Of a stretch of DNA of 64,000 nucleotides, positions 26,431-36,297 are shown piece by piece. The stretch lies in assembly GCA_019163175.1 (NCBI GenBank), contig JAFLKN010000043.1, forward strand, positions 29,842 to 93,841. Direction: 5' to 3'. The notes beneath the pieces were generated by a model. It had not been told where the DNA came from and made no database searches. It worked only from the letters and a program-made list of their open reading frames with translations. Made by a program: the position numbers and the translations under genes. How positions within the stretch are numbered: position 1 is the first letter of the stretch; each line of letters opens with the position of its first letter. This DNA comes from Prolixibacteraceae bacterium (GTDB lineage Bacteria; Bacteroidota; Bacteroidia; Bacteroidales; Prolixibacteraceae).

Positions 26431-27120
26431 ATGAAGATTGAGATCTTACAATTGCTCGACGGAGCCAAAAAAGCACAGGGATTGACCGTAATAATTGATG
26501 TATTCAGGGCTTTTTCAACGGCTTGTTATGCATTTGGCAATGGCGTAAAGCGCATTTTTCCGGTTGGAGACCTCGAAATAGCTTATCAGTTAAAAGAAAT
26601 AAACCCTGATTATATATTGGTTGGAGAGCGTAATGAGCAAAAACCTGAAGGTTTTGACTTTGGAAATTCTCCCTCCCAATTGTTGGAAACCGATCTGAAT
26701 GGGAAGACAATGGTTCATACAACAAGTTCAGGAACGCAGGGAATTGCCAATGCAAAAGGAGCAGATGAAATAATTACCGGGAGTTTTGTTAATGCACAGG
26801 CTATTGTTAATTACATACGCAAGCAAAATCCCAATCAGGTTTCGTTGGTTTGTATGGGCTACAGTTGCCAGTATCCCACCGACGAAGATACACTTCTGGC
26901 TGTTTACGTTAAAAACGAGCTGGAAGGAATACCAAATGATTTTCAGGCGATGGTTGACCAAATCAGAAAGGGAGATGGCGCACGTTTTTTTGCTCCTGAA
27001 AAGCAGGAATGGGCACCGGCTGCCGATTTTGATCTTTGCCTTTCACTAAATCGCTTCAACTTTGTGCTTAAAGTAGAACAGGAGAACGGAGTAAATTATT
27101 TAAGAAAAATAACCACATAG
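26431..27120 (+). CDS. comB: 2-phosphosulfolactate phosphatase family (ComB)
   Basis: 229 residues matching ComB hallmarks: TVIIDVFRAFSTACYA (Asp/Arg active site), VGERNEQKPEGFDFGNSP and HTTSSGTQGI. Family knowledge: ComB dephosphorylates 2-phospho-3-sulfolactate on the archaeal coenzyme M route. Bacterial homologues occur without ComA, so the true substrate here may differ. No other sulfonate gene is visible nearby. The protein is cytoplasmic. It is followed by a MalY-type lyase 75 bp downstream on the same strand, a possible sulfur-metabolism link. Confidence 0.86.
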   Translation: MKIEILQLLDGAKKAQGLTVIIDVFRAFSTACYAFGNGVKRIFPVGDLEIAYQLKEINPDYILVGERNEQKPEGFDFGNSPSQLLETDLNGKTMVHTTSSGTQGIANAKGADEIITGSFVNAQAIVNYIRKQNPNQVSLVCMGYSCQYPTDEDTLLAVYVKNELEGIPNDFQAMVDQIRKGDGARFFAPEKQEWAPAADFDLCLSLNRFNFVLKVEQENGVNYLRKITT

Positions 27121-27195
27121 ACACATAGGGCACATAGTTATATTTGTTTTTAATTCTTTTCTCCCAAGTGTTCTATTTGGTAAAAATGTAAACAG

Positions 27196-28365
27196 ATGAA
27201 AACATACAATTTTGACGAACTGATTGATCGTACGGGCACCAACACGGTCAAATACGACGGACGTAAAATTTTTTTCGGAAATGCAGATGTGATGCCACTT
27301 TGGGTGGCCGATATGGATTTCAGAACGCCCGACTTTATTCTCGATGCCATCAGGAAACGTGCTGAACACGAAATATTCGGATATACTTTCCGTGCTGAAT
27401 CCTATAGCCAGTCAATTGTAAACTGGTTAAAACGCAGGCACAACTGGGAAATTAAACCCGAGTGGATTTCTTTTAGTCCGGGAGTGGTGGCCGGTCTAAC
27501 AATGGCCATTGAAGCTTTGTCGAAACCCGGAGATGGTGTTATTGTGCAGCCACCGGTTTATTTCCCATTTTTTGATTCAGTAAAGGGGACTGGACGACAA
27601 ATGATAGAAAATCCACTTCGGCTTGAAAACGGACGCTATTATTTTGATTTGGAAGACCTGAAAAGTAAAATCACACCAACCACCAGATTGTTGTTGCTCA
27701 GTAATCCGCATAATCCAGGTGGAATGGCCTGGAATGAGGCGGAATTGACGGCGCTTGCTCAAATCTGTCTCGAAAATAAAATACTGATCATTTCAGACGA
27801 AATTCATTCGGATCTGATTTTTGACGGATTCCGTCATACTCCTTTGGCTAACATATCTGAAGAAATAGCCCAAAACTGTGTTATTTGCATGGCTCCAAGT
27901 AAAACTTTTAATACTGCGGGCTTAACCACATCATTCCTGGTTATTCCCAACAAAAGACATTTTGTTGCTTACGAACGGGTAATGAGACTTCCGCATTTAC
28001 ACATGGGAAATATATTTGGTACAGTTGCTCTTGAAGCTGCATATACCTATGGCGACGAGTGGCTGGCTCAATTACTTCAATACCTTCAGGGAAATTACGC
28101 TTTTCTGGAGCAGTTTTTCAAAGACAATCTTCCTGAAGTGAAAGTGATGAAACCTGAGGCCACATATTTAATCTGGATCGATTTCTCAGCTTTAGGACTT
28201 ACGGATGAGGAGCTGAATCAGAAACTGATTGATGGTGGAGTTGGACTTAATCGCGGGGTGCAGTTTGGTAAACAGGGCAGTGGATTTATGCGCTTAAATA
28301 TGGGTTGTCCGCGGTCTGTATTGCAGGAAGCATTGCGGTTAATTGCGAAGAGCCTGGGTTCTTAG
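27196..28365 (+). CDS. MalY/PatB-type C-S lyase or aminotransferase (PLP fold type I)
   Basis: 389 residues. It follows the MalY/PatB pattern: PLWVADMDFRTPDFI near the N-terminus, LSNPHNPGGMAW, IISDEIHSDLIF and the PLP lysine in MAPSKTFNTAGL. Family knowledge: members act as cystathionine beta-lyases, releasing homocysteine, pyruvate and ammonia, or as aminotransferases. It is downstream of comB and ends before a strong terminator shared with the convergent GH95 gene. The exact reaction is not resolved by sequence alone. Confidence 0.88.
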   Translation: MKTYNFDELIDRTGTNTVKYDGRKIFFGNADVMPLWVADMDFRTPDFILDAIRKRAEHEIFGYTFRAESYSQSIVNWLKRRHNWEIKPEWISFSPGVVAGLTMAIEALSKPGDGVIVQPPVYFPFFDSVKGTGRQMIENPLRLENGRYYFDLEDLKSKITPTTRLLLLSNPHNPGGMAWNEAELTALAQICLENKILIISDEIHSDLIFDGFRHTPLANISEEIAQNCVICMAPSKTFNTAGLTTSFLVIPNKRHFVAYERVMRLPHLHMGNIFGTVALEAAYTYGDEWLAQLLQYLQGNYAFLEQFFKDNLPEVKVMKPEATYLIWIDFSALGLTDEELNQKLIDGGVGLNRGVQFGKQGSGFMRLNMGCPRSVLQEALRLIAKSLGS

Positions 28366-28401
28366 CGCTCTTTTATCATCAATCCACTCATTATAAAACA
28401 A

Positions 28402-28440
28402 AAATGGACTGAGGATAAATTAAAAATCCTCAGTCCATTT
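28402..28440. terminator. Shared bidirectional terminator between the MalY-type and GH95 genes
   Basis: Perfect 15-bp stem AAATGGACTGAGGAT/ATCCTCAGTCCATTT with a 9-nt loop, followed by TATTTTTATC on the plus strand. Confidence 0.88.
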
Positions 28441-28453
28441 ATTTTTATCAGAG

Positions 28454-30772
28454 TTATAAACTTTTTAAATTTCCGTCAAACGAATAGGTTTTGCCTTTTT
28501 CGGTAGCAAGTTCAATTACTTTTTCGCCATATCGAAGCGTACATTTTTGTCCGGCTTTCGAAACAAGCTGAATCTTTTGCAGTTTGCCAGCTTCCCAGTT
28601 GAAGTTGAGTTCGAACCCGCCACGTGCACAAACTCCTGAAATTTTACCTGAAGGCAGCGCATCGGGCAACGCCGGAAGTATTGAAATTTCGTTTAACTGA
28701 CTTTGAACCAGCATTTCGATCATTCCGGCAGGTGCACCAAAATTACCGTCAATCTGGAATGGTGGATGGGCGTCGAACAGGTTTGTGTAAGAACCGCCTC
28801 CTCCGGTGTAAACCGTATTTTCAATTTGTACCGGGCGGAAAAGCAATTTGATCATTTCATAAGCGTGATTGCCGTCGAGGAATCGCGCCCAGAAGTTTAT
28901 TTTCCATGCCAGACTCCAGCCCGTGCCTTCGTCGCCGCGGTAAATGAGCGACTGACGGGCAGCTTTCATTAGTTCTGGAGTTTCTTTCCAGTTAATTTCG
29001 TTTCCGGGATGTACGCCCCACAAATGCGATACGTGGCGGTGTTTATCGGTTGGGCTATCTTTGTCTTCCATCCATTCCTGAAGCTGACCGTATTTCCCGA
29101 TTTGGTTGGGTGCAATTTTGGGCAACATATCTTTCAGTTTGCTTGCAAATGCCTGATCGGTACCCAGAATTTCGGAAGCTTCAATGCAGGAGCGGAATAA
29201 AGCCCTAATAATTTGGTGATCCATGGTTGGTCCGGCAACCAAACCACCATTTTCCGGTGAATTGGATGGAGTGCTGATCAGGTATCCGGTCTTGGGGTCT
29301 TTAATCAGGAATTGAGTAAAAAATTCGGCAGCACCTTTCATAAGCGGATAAGCTCGGTTTGCCAGAAATTCTTTATCCTGCGAAAATTGGTAATGTTCCC
29401 ACAAGTGACGGCTCAACCAGGCACCACCCGAAACCCAAATCCCATGATTGGCATGGTTTATTGGGGCTGCTCCTCGCCAAATATCGGTGTTGTGATGCAG
29501 TACCCATCCGGTGGCATTGTAATGCTCCTTTGCCACCGATTTTCCGGTTTCGGCACAATCCGCAATCATGCCGTAAAGTGGCTCCTGACATTCGGCCAAA
29601 TTAGCCACTTCAACAGGCCAGTAATTCATTTCGGTGTTAATATTTACTGTCCACTTGCTATCCCATGCCGGTTTTAGCTGGTCGCACCAAATCCCCTGAA
29701 GATTTGCAGGTTGTGTTCCCGGGCGGCTGCTCGAAATTAACAAGTACCGGCCATACTGAATGTAAAGGGCTAAAAGCTGTGGATCATCCGCATTTTTGCT
29801 GAATTCAATAATCCGTTCGTTGGTAGGTAGTTTTACCCGCTCGTTTTCTGTGAACTTAACATCGAAACGGTTAAATAATTTCTGATAATCGGCCACATGA
29901 GAAGATCGGATTTGTTCGTATTTCCTGGCTTGGAGTTTAGCCAAAATTGCTTGTACTTTTAACTCCGGATTTCCGCTCACATCTTTGTAATTGACGTAAT
30001 TGGTAGCGGCTGCTAAATAAATAGTTGCCGTTTTTGCTCCTGAAACCGAAAGCTCATTTCCTTTTACGGCAACAGTTCCGTCGGAAACAACTTTAAGAGA
30101 AGCGACTCCGTGCAATGCACCATCTTTCACCTGAACTTTCAAAGTCAGGTTATTGCCGTTTGCTTCCATGCTTTTGGCTTCGTGCAAAGCATCAAAACCG
30201 ATGGTAAAATTTAGCGCCTTTTTCTGATCGGCGGTTAAGCGTATAGCGATTACCTGATCAGGATTTGAGGATAAATATTCGCGGGTAAAATTTACCCCGT
30301 TCGATTGGTATGAAACCCGTTGCACGGCATTTTTCAGATCGAGTTCGCGATTATAATTGGTAAACGAAGTCTGATTCAGAAAATGTAAATTCAGATCGCC
30401 AAAAGCCTGATAAGTTCTCTGGGTTAACGGAACGCTCATGAATTCGGCCATTGCCAAATCTTCGGCTTCCTTTTGTTTTCCGGCAAAAAGTAATTGTCTG
30501 ATTTTATCCAGATGTTGAACTGCTCCTTTGTGTGCGTAATCGTTTGGAGAACCTGTCCATAGCGTTTCTTCGTTAAACTGGATGCGGTCGTTTTCAACAC
30601 CACCAAAAATCATGGCTCCAAGTCGTCCGTTACCAATAGGCAAGGCTTCGGTCCATTTTTTTGCTGGTTGGGTGTACCAGAGTTTTAACTGATTGGGGCT
30701 TTCTTTTGCTGATCCCAGTGCTGAACTGGCCAGAATTGCCAGCAGAAGAAATAGAATTGATTTGGTTTTCAT
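28454..30772 (-). CDS. Alpha-L-fucosidase-type glycoside hydrolase, GH95
   Basis: 772 residues with a signal peptide (~1-22). The N-terminal domain carries EALPIGNGRLGAMIFGG and FNEETLWTG. The (alpha/alpha)6 catalytic domain shows the expected residues: Asn pair in NINTEMNYWP, acid Glu in QLQEWMEDKDSP, HRHVSHLWGVHPG, and Asp in FQIDGNFGAPAGM. Family knowledge: GH95 includes alpha-1,2-L-fucosidases and alpha-L-galactosidases. It is probably periplasmic and trims fucosylated or galactosylated glycans. It is a single gene, with no SusC/D pair adjoining. Confidence 0.93.
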   Translation of the reverse strand: MKTKSILFLLLAILASSALGSAKESPNQLKLWYTQPAKKWTEALPIGNGRLGAMIFGGVENDRIQFNEETLWTGSPNDYAHKGAVQHLDKIRQLLFAGKQKEAEDLAMAEFMSVPLTQRTYQAFGDLNLHFLNQTSFTNYNRELDLKNAVQRVSYQSNGVNFTREYLSSNPDQVIAIRLTADQKKALNFTIGFDALHEAKSMEANGNNLTLKVQVKDGALHGVASLKVVSDGTVAVKGNELSVSGAKTATIYLAAATNYVNYKDVSGNPELKVQAILAKLQARKYEQIRSSHVADYQKLFNRFDVKFTENERVKLPTNERIIEFSKNADDPQLLALYIQYGRYLLISSSRPGTQPANLQGIWCDQLKPAWDSKWTVNINTEMNYWPVEVANLAECQEPLYGMIADCAETGKSVAKEHYNATGWVLHHNTDIWRGAAPINHANHGIWVSGGAWLSRHLWEHYQFSQDKEFLANRAYPLMKGAAEFFTQFLIKDPKTGYLISTPSNSPENGGLVAGPTMDHQIIRALFRSCIEASEILGTDQAFASKLKDMLPKIAPNQIGKYGQLQEWMEDKDSPTDKHRHVSHLWGVHPGNEINWKETPELMKAARQSLIYRGDEGTGWSLAWKINFWARFLDGNHAYEMIKLLFRPVQIENTVYTGGGGSYTNLFDAHPPFQIDGNFGAPAGMIEMLVQSQLNEISILPALPDALPSGKISGVCARGGFELNFNWEAGKLQKIQLVSKAGQKCTLRYGEKVIELATEKGKTYSFDGNLKSL

Positions 30773-30963
30773 CGGGTTTAGTTTTACGAATTATTTACAG
30801 CTCGAAAATAAGCAATTTAACTCAACAACTGTCCTGTTCCATGCTGCTAAAATAACCTACAGGATTAGAAGAAAAAAATAGTGAAGTAATTTATTGACAG
30901 TTAAGAAATCCCATTGTCAGAAAGTTATGCTGGTTTTTATTGCAATGCCATTCATAAAATAAA

Positions 30964-30991
30964 AACCCACCTTCTCGTAAGAAAGCGGGTT
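30964..30991 (-). terminator. Possible metG terminator
   Basis: AACCC-x2-TTCT / AGAA-x2-GGGTT imperfect stem followed on the minus strand by TTTTTATTTT. It lies ~210 bp past the metG stop, beyond the palindromic element. Confidence 0.5.
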
Positions 30992-31098
30992 CGATTTATA
31001 GAGAGTAAGCAACCGATCCGCCAGAAGCGGTACTGAGGCTTACGAAAATTGCACCAACAGTAGTTGGCGCAATTATATTTTTATAAAACTTTTTGTAA

Positions 31099-31189
31099 GG
31101 TCATCCTGAACTTCCTGCCCGCTAACTTGTCAGGCAGGGTTTCAGGATCTCAACCAATAGCAGATCCCGGAATAAATTCGGGGATGACC
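31099..31189. repeat. 91-bp palindromic intergenic element (REP-like)
   Basis: The ends are inverted (GGTCATCC...GGATGACC). Inside are two further hairpins: CCTGCC/GGCAGG (31114-31138) and ATCCCGGAAT/ATTCGGGGAT (31163-31184). There is no coding capacity. The multi-hairpin form suggests a dispersed, non-autonomous repeat. Confidence 0.6.
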
Positions 31190-31199
31190 TATGCATCAA

Positions 31200-33233
31200 T
31201 TATTTTATCTCCGACCCGTTTTTAACCGGTGTGGTTGGAGTCACAAATTTAAGTGCGCCATCGGCATCCTGCGCCATCAGAATCATTCCCTGCGATAGAA
31301 TTCCTTTCAGTTCGCGTGGTTCGAGGTTCACCAGAATGCTCACCTGCTGCCCGATAATTTCTTCCGGATTGTAATATTCGGCAATGCCCGAAACCACAGT
31401 ACGCTTGTCTATTCCGGTGTCGATAGTCAGTTTCAGTAATTTCTTGGTTTTTGCAACTTTCTCCGCTTCAATAATTGTTCCGGTGCGGATGTCCATTTTC
31501 GAAAAATCGTCGAAAGTGCAGTTTTCTTTGGCCGGAGCAACGGTTGCATTGGCTGCCTCGTTGGCTTTTTTGGTAGCCAGCAACTTATTTACCTGATTTT
31601 CGATTACATCATCTTCAATCTTTTCGAACAGCAATTCCGGAGTATTGGTTTGGTGACCGACTTTCAGCAAATCGGTACGGCCGAGGTTGCTCCAGTTCAG
31701 TTCGTCCATGTTCAGGAAAACACGGAGTTTATCCATACTGAATGGAAGGAATGGTGCGAAAATAATGGTCAGGTTGGCGGTAATTTGCAAACACACGTTC
31801 ATGATGGTTTCCACTCGGGCAGGATCGGTTTTTACCACTTTCCAGGGTTCGGCATCGGCCAGGTATTTGTTACCCAAACGAGCCAGATCCATGGCAAATT
31901 TCAATGCTTCGCGGAAACGGTATTGCGAAATGCTCTTTTCAACTTCAGTTTTAATTACTGAAATTTCGGCCAATGCCAGTTGATCGGTTTCGGTCAACGC
32001 TCCGGCAGCCGGAACTTTTCCATCGTAATATTTCTGAGTCAGCACCAAAGCACGGTTCACGAAGTTGCCAAGCACAGCCACCAATTCGTTGTTGTTGCGG
32101 GCCTGAAAATCTTTCCAGGTAAAATCGTTATCCTTGGTTTCTGGAGCATTGGCAGTGAGTACATATTTTAGCACATCTTCCTTGCCCGGAAATTCATCCA
32201 AATATTCGTGCAGCCAAACGGCCCAGTTGCGCGAAGTGGAGATTTTGTCGCCCTCCAAATTCAGGAACTCGTTGGCCGGTACATTTTCAGGCAAAATGAA
32301 AGTTCCTTCGGCTTTCAGCATGGCCGGGAAAATGATGCAATGGAATACAATATTATCTTTCCCGATGAAATGTACCATCTTGGTTTCCGGATCTTTCCAC
32401 CATTTTTCCCAGTCGGGCGTCCATTCTTTGGTGGCCGAAATGTAACCAATCGGTGCATCGAACCAGACGTAGAGCACTTTTCCTTCGGCTCCTTCAACCG
32501 GAACAGGCACGCCCCAGTCGAGGTCGCGGGTTACGGCGCGTGGCTGCAAACCACTGTCGATCCATGATTTGCATTGGCCGTATACATTCGATTTCCATTC
32601 CTTGTGACCTTCCAGAATCCATTCTTTCAGCCAGCCTTCGTATTGGTCGAGTGGCAAATACCAGTGTTTGGTTTCCTTCATCACTGGTGGGTTTCCGCTC
32701 AAAGTCGATTTCGGGTTGATCAGATCGGTAGCATTCAGCGTACTTCCGCAGGCTTCACATTGGTCGCCATAAGCGCGTTCATTGCTACATTTGGGGCAGG
32801 TTCCGGTGATGTAACGGTCTGCCAGAAATTGCTTGGCTTCCTCGTCGTAATATTGTTCCGATGTTTTTTCGATGAATTTACCGGTATCGTATAGTTTTTT
32901 GAAGAAATCAGAAGCTGTTTGGTGGTGTACCGGTGCGCTGGTGCGCGAATACACGTCGAAAGAAATACCGAAGCGGGCAAAAGCATCTTTAATGATGTTG
33001 TGGTATTTATCCACGATATCTTGCGGGGTAACGCCTTCATTTTTGGCTTTCAGGGTAATTGGCACGCCATGTTCGTCGGAGCCGCCGATAAAAGCCACAT
33101 CTTCGCCATTCATGCGAAGGTAACGGGCATAAATATCAGCCGGAACATATACACCGGCCAGGTGACCAATGTGAACCGGTCCGTTGGCATACGGCAAAGC
33201 CGAGGTAATGAGGGTACGCTTAAAGTCAGTCAT
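31200..33233 (-). CDS. metG: Methionyl-tRNA synthetase
   Basis: 677 residues, class-I synthetase. The ATP-binding HIGH motif is in [10 protein letters not shown] (~20), and a KMSKS-equivalent KISTS lies near 335. The connective zinc knuckle has four cysteines in [20 protein letters not shown]-terminal tRNA-binding (EMAP/Trbp111-like) domain covers ~575-677 ([19 protein letters not shown]). Family knowledge: it charges tRNA-Met and initiator tRNA. It is a stand-alone essential gene with a TATCTTTG -7 element upstream. Confidence 0.97.
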   Translation of the reverse strand: MTDFKRTLITSALPYANGPVHIGHLAGVYVPADIYARYLRMNGEDVAFIGGSDEHGVPITLKAKNEGVTPQDIVDKYHNIIKDAFARFGISFDVYSRTSAPVHHQTASDFFKKLYDTGKFIEKTSEQYYDEEAKQFLADRYITGTCPKCSNERAYGDQCEACGSTLNATDLINPKSTLSGNPPVMKETKHWYLPLDQYEGWLKEWILEGHKEWKSNVYGQCKSWIDSGLQPRAVTRDLDWGVPVPVEGAEGKVLYVWFDAPIGYISATKEWTPDWEKWWKDPETKMVHFIGKDNIVFHCIIFPAMLKAEGTFILPENVPANEFLNLEGDKISTSRNWAVWLHEYLDEFPGKEDVLKYVLTANAPETKDNDFTWKDFQARNNNELVAVLGNFVNRALVLTQKYYDGKVPAAGALTETDQLALAEISVIKTEVEKSISQYRFREALKFAMDLARLGNKYLADAEPWKVVKTDPARVETIMNVCLQITANLTIIFAPFLPFSMDKLRVFLNMDELNWSNLGRTDLLKVGHQTNTPELLFEKIEDDVIENQVNKLLATKKANEAANATVAPAKENCTFDDFSKMDIRTGTIIEAEKVAKTKKLLKLTIDTGIDKRTVVSGIAEYYNPEEIIGQQVSILVNLEPRELKGILSQGMILMAQDADGALKFVTPTTPVKNGSEIK

Positions 33234-33258
33234 TGTAAAATGATTTTATTGAGGGTGA

Positions 33259-33266
33259 CAAAGATA
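33259..33266 (-). promoter_or_regulatory. -7 element for metG
   Basis: TATCTTTG on the minus strand, 25 nt before the metG ATG. No clear -33. Confidence 0.4.
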
Positions 33267-33353
33267 GGAATTGAGAATTAAAAATTTGGAGTTATTGATC
33301 AACTTAGGTTGTTTAATTTTATGAAAGGATAAGTCAGAAACTTTGAAAATGAT

Positions 33354-33361
33354 TATATTTG
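33354..33361 (+). promoter_or_regulatory. -7 element for the OmpA-family gene
   Basis: TATATTTG, 39 nt upstream of the ATG at 33401. A -33 TTG was not identified. Confidence 0.4.
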
Positions 33362-33400
33362 ATAAATACCGTTTCTGTTTTAAAATATTAAATGTGAATT

Positions 33401-34492
33401 ATGAAGCGTTTGATTCTCTTTCCTTTTTTATTGATGACTTTTTTATGTACGTTCTCTCAAATAAAACCTGTGGCAGATTCATGCGTGGTAGTTTTTGGGC
33501 TAACAAGTAATCTAAATGTTCCTTATTCATCACGAACTATAATTTTTAGCAATAGCGTTAACGGGCAATCTTTGGCAGAGGTTACCGATAGTTTTGGGAA
33601 AGCTACTTTCCTTTTGCCTAAGAATACTAAATTCGAGATTCAGGTTATGAATGGAACGGTGCAAGTTGCACGCTATGAGTATGAAACACCGGGAATGAAA
33701 GGTTTGGTAACTACCAATTATGATGTAAAATGTGATATTTTTGAAGAGGATCGTGAAGGCGAAAATTTTAAAACTAATTTTTTTAGCCTCGTTGATACTT
33801 TGCAGCCTACCGATTCGATGATACTTGTTCGTGTGACTCTTTCCGACAAATCAAAAGAGCCGATAAGGCAGGCTTCGGTGTTGTTTCGAAATGAAATTTC
33901 TAAGGAGGTCTTTGTGGGTCAAACGAGTGATGACGGCAAATTCCAGATACTTTTACCTAAAGAACAAGTGTATGGCATCAGATTAATAGAACAAGGAAAC
34001 CGTGTTCCTTTTGGCGAAATCTCAACAAAATTGGGTGATGGAAGATATACTTTAGCGCTAAATCTGGAGTATAATTATACCGAAGAATGGAGTTATTATG
34101 AGAAAACTTTAAGGCATAAGGCAGTTCCCAAAGCCAAAGATATTTCACTTCCGGACATGTTTACTCTCAACAATATTTTATTTGATTTCGATAAATCTAC
34201 ACTAAAGCCAGTTGCCTTTGCTGAGCTGAATAGTATTGTGAGAAGTTTGAAAAGTCATAATTTCTCCAAAATTGAAATTAGCGGACATACCGACAATTTT
34301 GGTGATGATAACTATAATCTTGACCTTTCTTCGCGAAGAGCAAAAGCGGTAATGAATTATTTTATTGAAATGGGTATTAATCCTCGTCAAATTAGTTCAG
34401 AAGGAAAAGGAGAAAGAGTTCCGGTTGCAACAAACGAAACCGAAGAAGGACGCCAGAAGAACAGAAGAACAGAGATTAGAATAGCAAAATAA
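33401..34492 (+). CDS. OmpA-family outer-membrane/peptidoglycan-binding protein
   Basis: 363 residues with a signal peptide (~1-19, ending CTFSQ). The middle region (~25-250) contains two Ig-like or carboxypeptidase-regulatory-like beta domains (e.g. SDKSKEPIRQASVLFRNE). The C-terminal OmpA domain (~258-363) has NNILFDFDKSTLKP, ISGHTDNFGDDNYNLDLS, RAKAVMNYF and RRTEIRI, with the Asp and Arg that bind diaminopimelate. It is convergent with the collagen-like gene, with only 5 bp between the stops. Likely anchors the outer membrane to peptidoglycan. Confidence 0.88.
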   Translation: MKRLILFPFLLMTFLCTFSQIKPVADSCVVVFGLTSNLNVPYSSRTIIFSNSVNGQSLAEVTDSFGKATFLLPKNTKFEIQVMNGTVQVARYEYETPGMKGLVTTNYDVKCDIFEEDREGENFKTNFFSLVDTLQPTDSMILVRVTLSDKSKEPIRQASVLFRNEISKEVFVGQTSDDGKFQILLPKEQVYGIRLIEQGNRVPFGEISTKLGDGRYTLALNLEYNYTEEWSYYEKTLRHKAVPKAKDISLPDMFTLNNILFDFDKSTLKPVAFAELNSIVRSLKSHNFSKIEISGHTDNFGDDNYNLDLSSRRAKAVMNYFIEMGINPRQISSEGKGERVPVATNETEEGRQKNRRTEIRIAK

Positions 34493-34497
34493 CCTAT

Positions 34498-36078
34498 TCA
34501 TTTCTCCATAGCTTGTTCTTTTGGTACATAAAAGAAAAACTCTTCTGTCGAACTTATTTTAATTTGCCCACTGCGGCCGCTATCGCCCCAGCCCATTGCT
34601 GAAGGACCCGATTGCCCGCCCGAACCACTTTGGCCGTTTGGATTACCATAACCGCCTCGTCCTCCTGATCCTCCCATGCCTCCAGATCCATGCATTCCAC
34701 CCGAACCTCCTTCGCTTCTTGCAGTAATCAGATATTGGTAAGGCATCGCATCGTTGGTAAAATACAGTGTGATGTTTCCACCATATCCACCCTGGCCTCC
34801 TAATCCGCCGTGTCCACCCCAGCCACCGTCGCCCCCATCGCCACCCGGACCCTGTTTAACCACCTCAACTTCAACATCGATAACTTCATCAACATACACT
34901 GTTTCGGTAACTTGAACATCAACTTCCACTTCATATTCTTTTCCTTCGGTGTCAGTTCGTTTTTTCTTTTCTTTTCGGGTAACGGTTTTGGTAACCGGTT
35001 TTTTTACAGTTCGTTTTTCGATATGTTTTTCAATCCACGTTCTGCCTGCCAGCCCTTCGCCACCATTTCCACCATTTCCACCTGGACCGCCAAAACCACC
35101 CGATCCGCCATTTGAAGAAACATCGAGTTTACCTCCATCCGGATTAATCAGGTAACGAAATTCCTCTCCGGTCCATAAATTTTGAGCATATACGTAAAGT
35201 AAATCGCAGTTTAAAAGTGAGTCGCGGTAGAGATCAGTCCAAACGCCTATTTCAGGTCCGTCGCTACCAAACTCACCATCGTGGCCCGCCTGTCCATGAT
35301 AACCATTGTTGCCTGCTGACCCTGAACTTCCCCTCATTCCGGGAAGTCCCGGAGCGCCCGAACTACCACTGAAGTTTAGTTTATAGGCATGTTTGTAGTC
35401 GAGTAAAACTGAAAAGGTATCAGACACTGTTTTGTTCCGCAGGGAATTAACAATTATGGATGAACGATGCTCGTTAATTCGGGTGAAATCCGGATCAATA
35501 GTAAATCGTCCGTTCTTCCACGAACCACCCTCGCCTGAGAATTGAAAATTTGCCGACTCACGACTGTTGCGCAAATCGGTGCATAAACGTTGACTTCCGT
35601 TATTAAATTCGGTTAAAAGTTCGCCTTTAATCAGGCCGCCAGGCGCTTTATCAAAATCAACAGTTGGACGATATTCAATTTTTGTTTCGTAGTTAAGAGG
35701 AAGAAACCGTTCTTTGCTCAGCTCAGGCTGTCTTCGTGGCCAGGCTTTTATGTCGATATATTTTCCTTTTGATGGAATAAGTTCTTCGTTGACAGAAATT
35801 CTTCCCGCAAAAATTTTTCCTCCCGAAACCTCAACTTTGTATTTCCACCACCAGGTTTTTCCTTTAGTCAGGCCAACTGTTTTCCTGATTTTTCCATTTT
35901 TGTAGTACGAAGTAATCCCGATTTGAAACGACTCTCCCGGAAGAATCAATTGTTGATTATCGACAACGATTTGAATGGAATCCACTTTGGGAAACAATGA
36001 ATCTCCTTTGACAGACCAGCTGATTCCTGCTACCAGGAAAGAAAGCAGAGCGAATTGATGGATCAGATTCTTGGTCAT
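34498..36078 (-). CDS. Collagen-like glycine-rich exported protein with a charged insert
   Basis: 526 residues from the ATG at 36078, which gives a normal signal peptide (FALLSFLVAGISWSVKG); a TTG start at 36123 would add 15 residues. After a beta-rich N-terminal region (~30-235) come three glycine-rich tracts: GAPGLPGMRGSSGSAGNNG, GGSGGFGGPGGNGGNGGEG and GGDGGDGGWGGHGGLGGQGG. Between the second and third lies a highly charged stretch (~365-415), first Lys/Arg-rich (KRTVKKPVTKTVTRKEKKK), then Glu/Asp/Val-rich. A fourth glycine-rich tract closes the protein near the C-terminus. No family is recognised for the whole. It may be a surface fibre or matrix component. Confidence 0.7.
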   Translation of the reverse strand: MTKNLIHQFALLSFLVAGISWSVKGDSLFPKVDSIQIVVDNQQLILPGESFQIGITSYYKNGKIRKTVGLTKGKTWWWKYKVEVSGGKIFAGRISVNEELIPSKGKYIDIKAWPRRQPELSKERFLPLNYETKIEYRPTVDFDKAPGGLIKGELLTEFNNGSQRLCTDLRNSRESANFQFSGEGGSWKNGRFTIDPDFTRINEHRSSIIVNSLRNKTVSDTFSVLLDYKHAYKLNFSGSSGAPGLPGMRGSSGSAGNNGYHGQAGHDGEFGSDGPEIGVWTDLYRDSLLNCDLLYVYAQNLWTGEEFRYLINPDGGKLDVSSNGGSGGFGGPGGNGGNGGEGLAGRTWIEKHIEKRTVKKPVTKTVTRKEKKKRTDTEGKEYEVEVDVQVTETVYVDEVIDVEVEVVKQGPGGDGGDGGWGGHGGLGGQGGYGGNITLYFTNDAMPYQYLITARSEGGSGGMHGSGGMGGSGGRGGYGNPNGQSGSGGQSGPSAMGWGDSGRSGQIKISSTEEFFFYVPKEQAMEK

Positions 36079-36297
36079 TTGGATAAGAATTTGGGATTGA
36101 AAACGCACTATGCTAAAAGACAAAAATCGTTCCGTTTTATTTATGTAAAGGGTAACAGGTAAAAAGTCATTTCTTAATCTGAATTTAAAATCCTCCTGAA
36201 TTTTGCAGACTCTTTCTGAATTTCTGGCAAAAAAATAGATGATTGCAATTAAGAATGAATAAAAACTATCAAATCGATGTTTTTTCTTCTTGAAAAC

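Larger units (their letters stand above)
30773..31199. other. 427-bp gene-free stretch between GH95 and metG
   Basis: It contains the GH95 upstream region (to ~30850), a minus-strand terminator-like hairpin (30964-30991) and the palindromic repeat element at 31099-31189. No ORF with coding character was seen. Confidence 0.55.
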
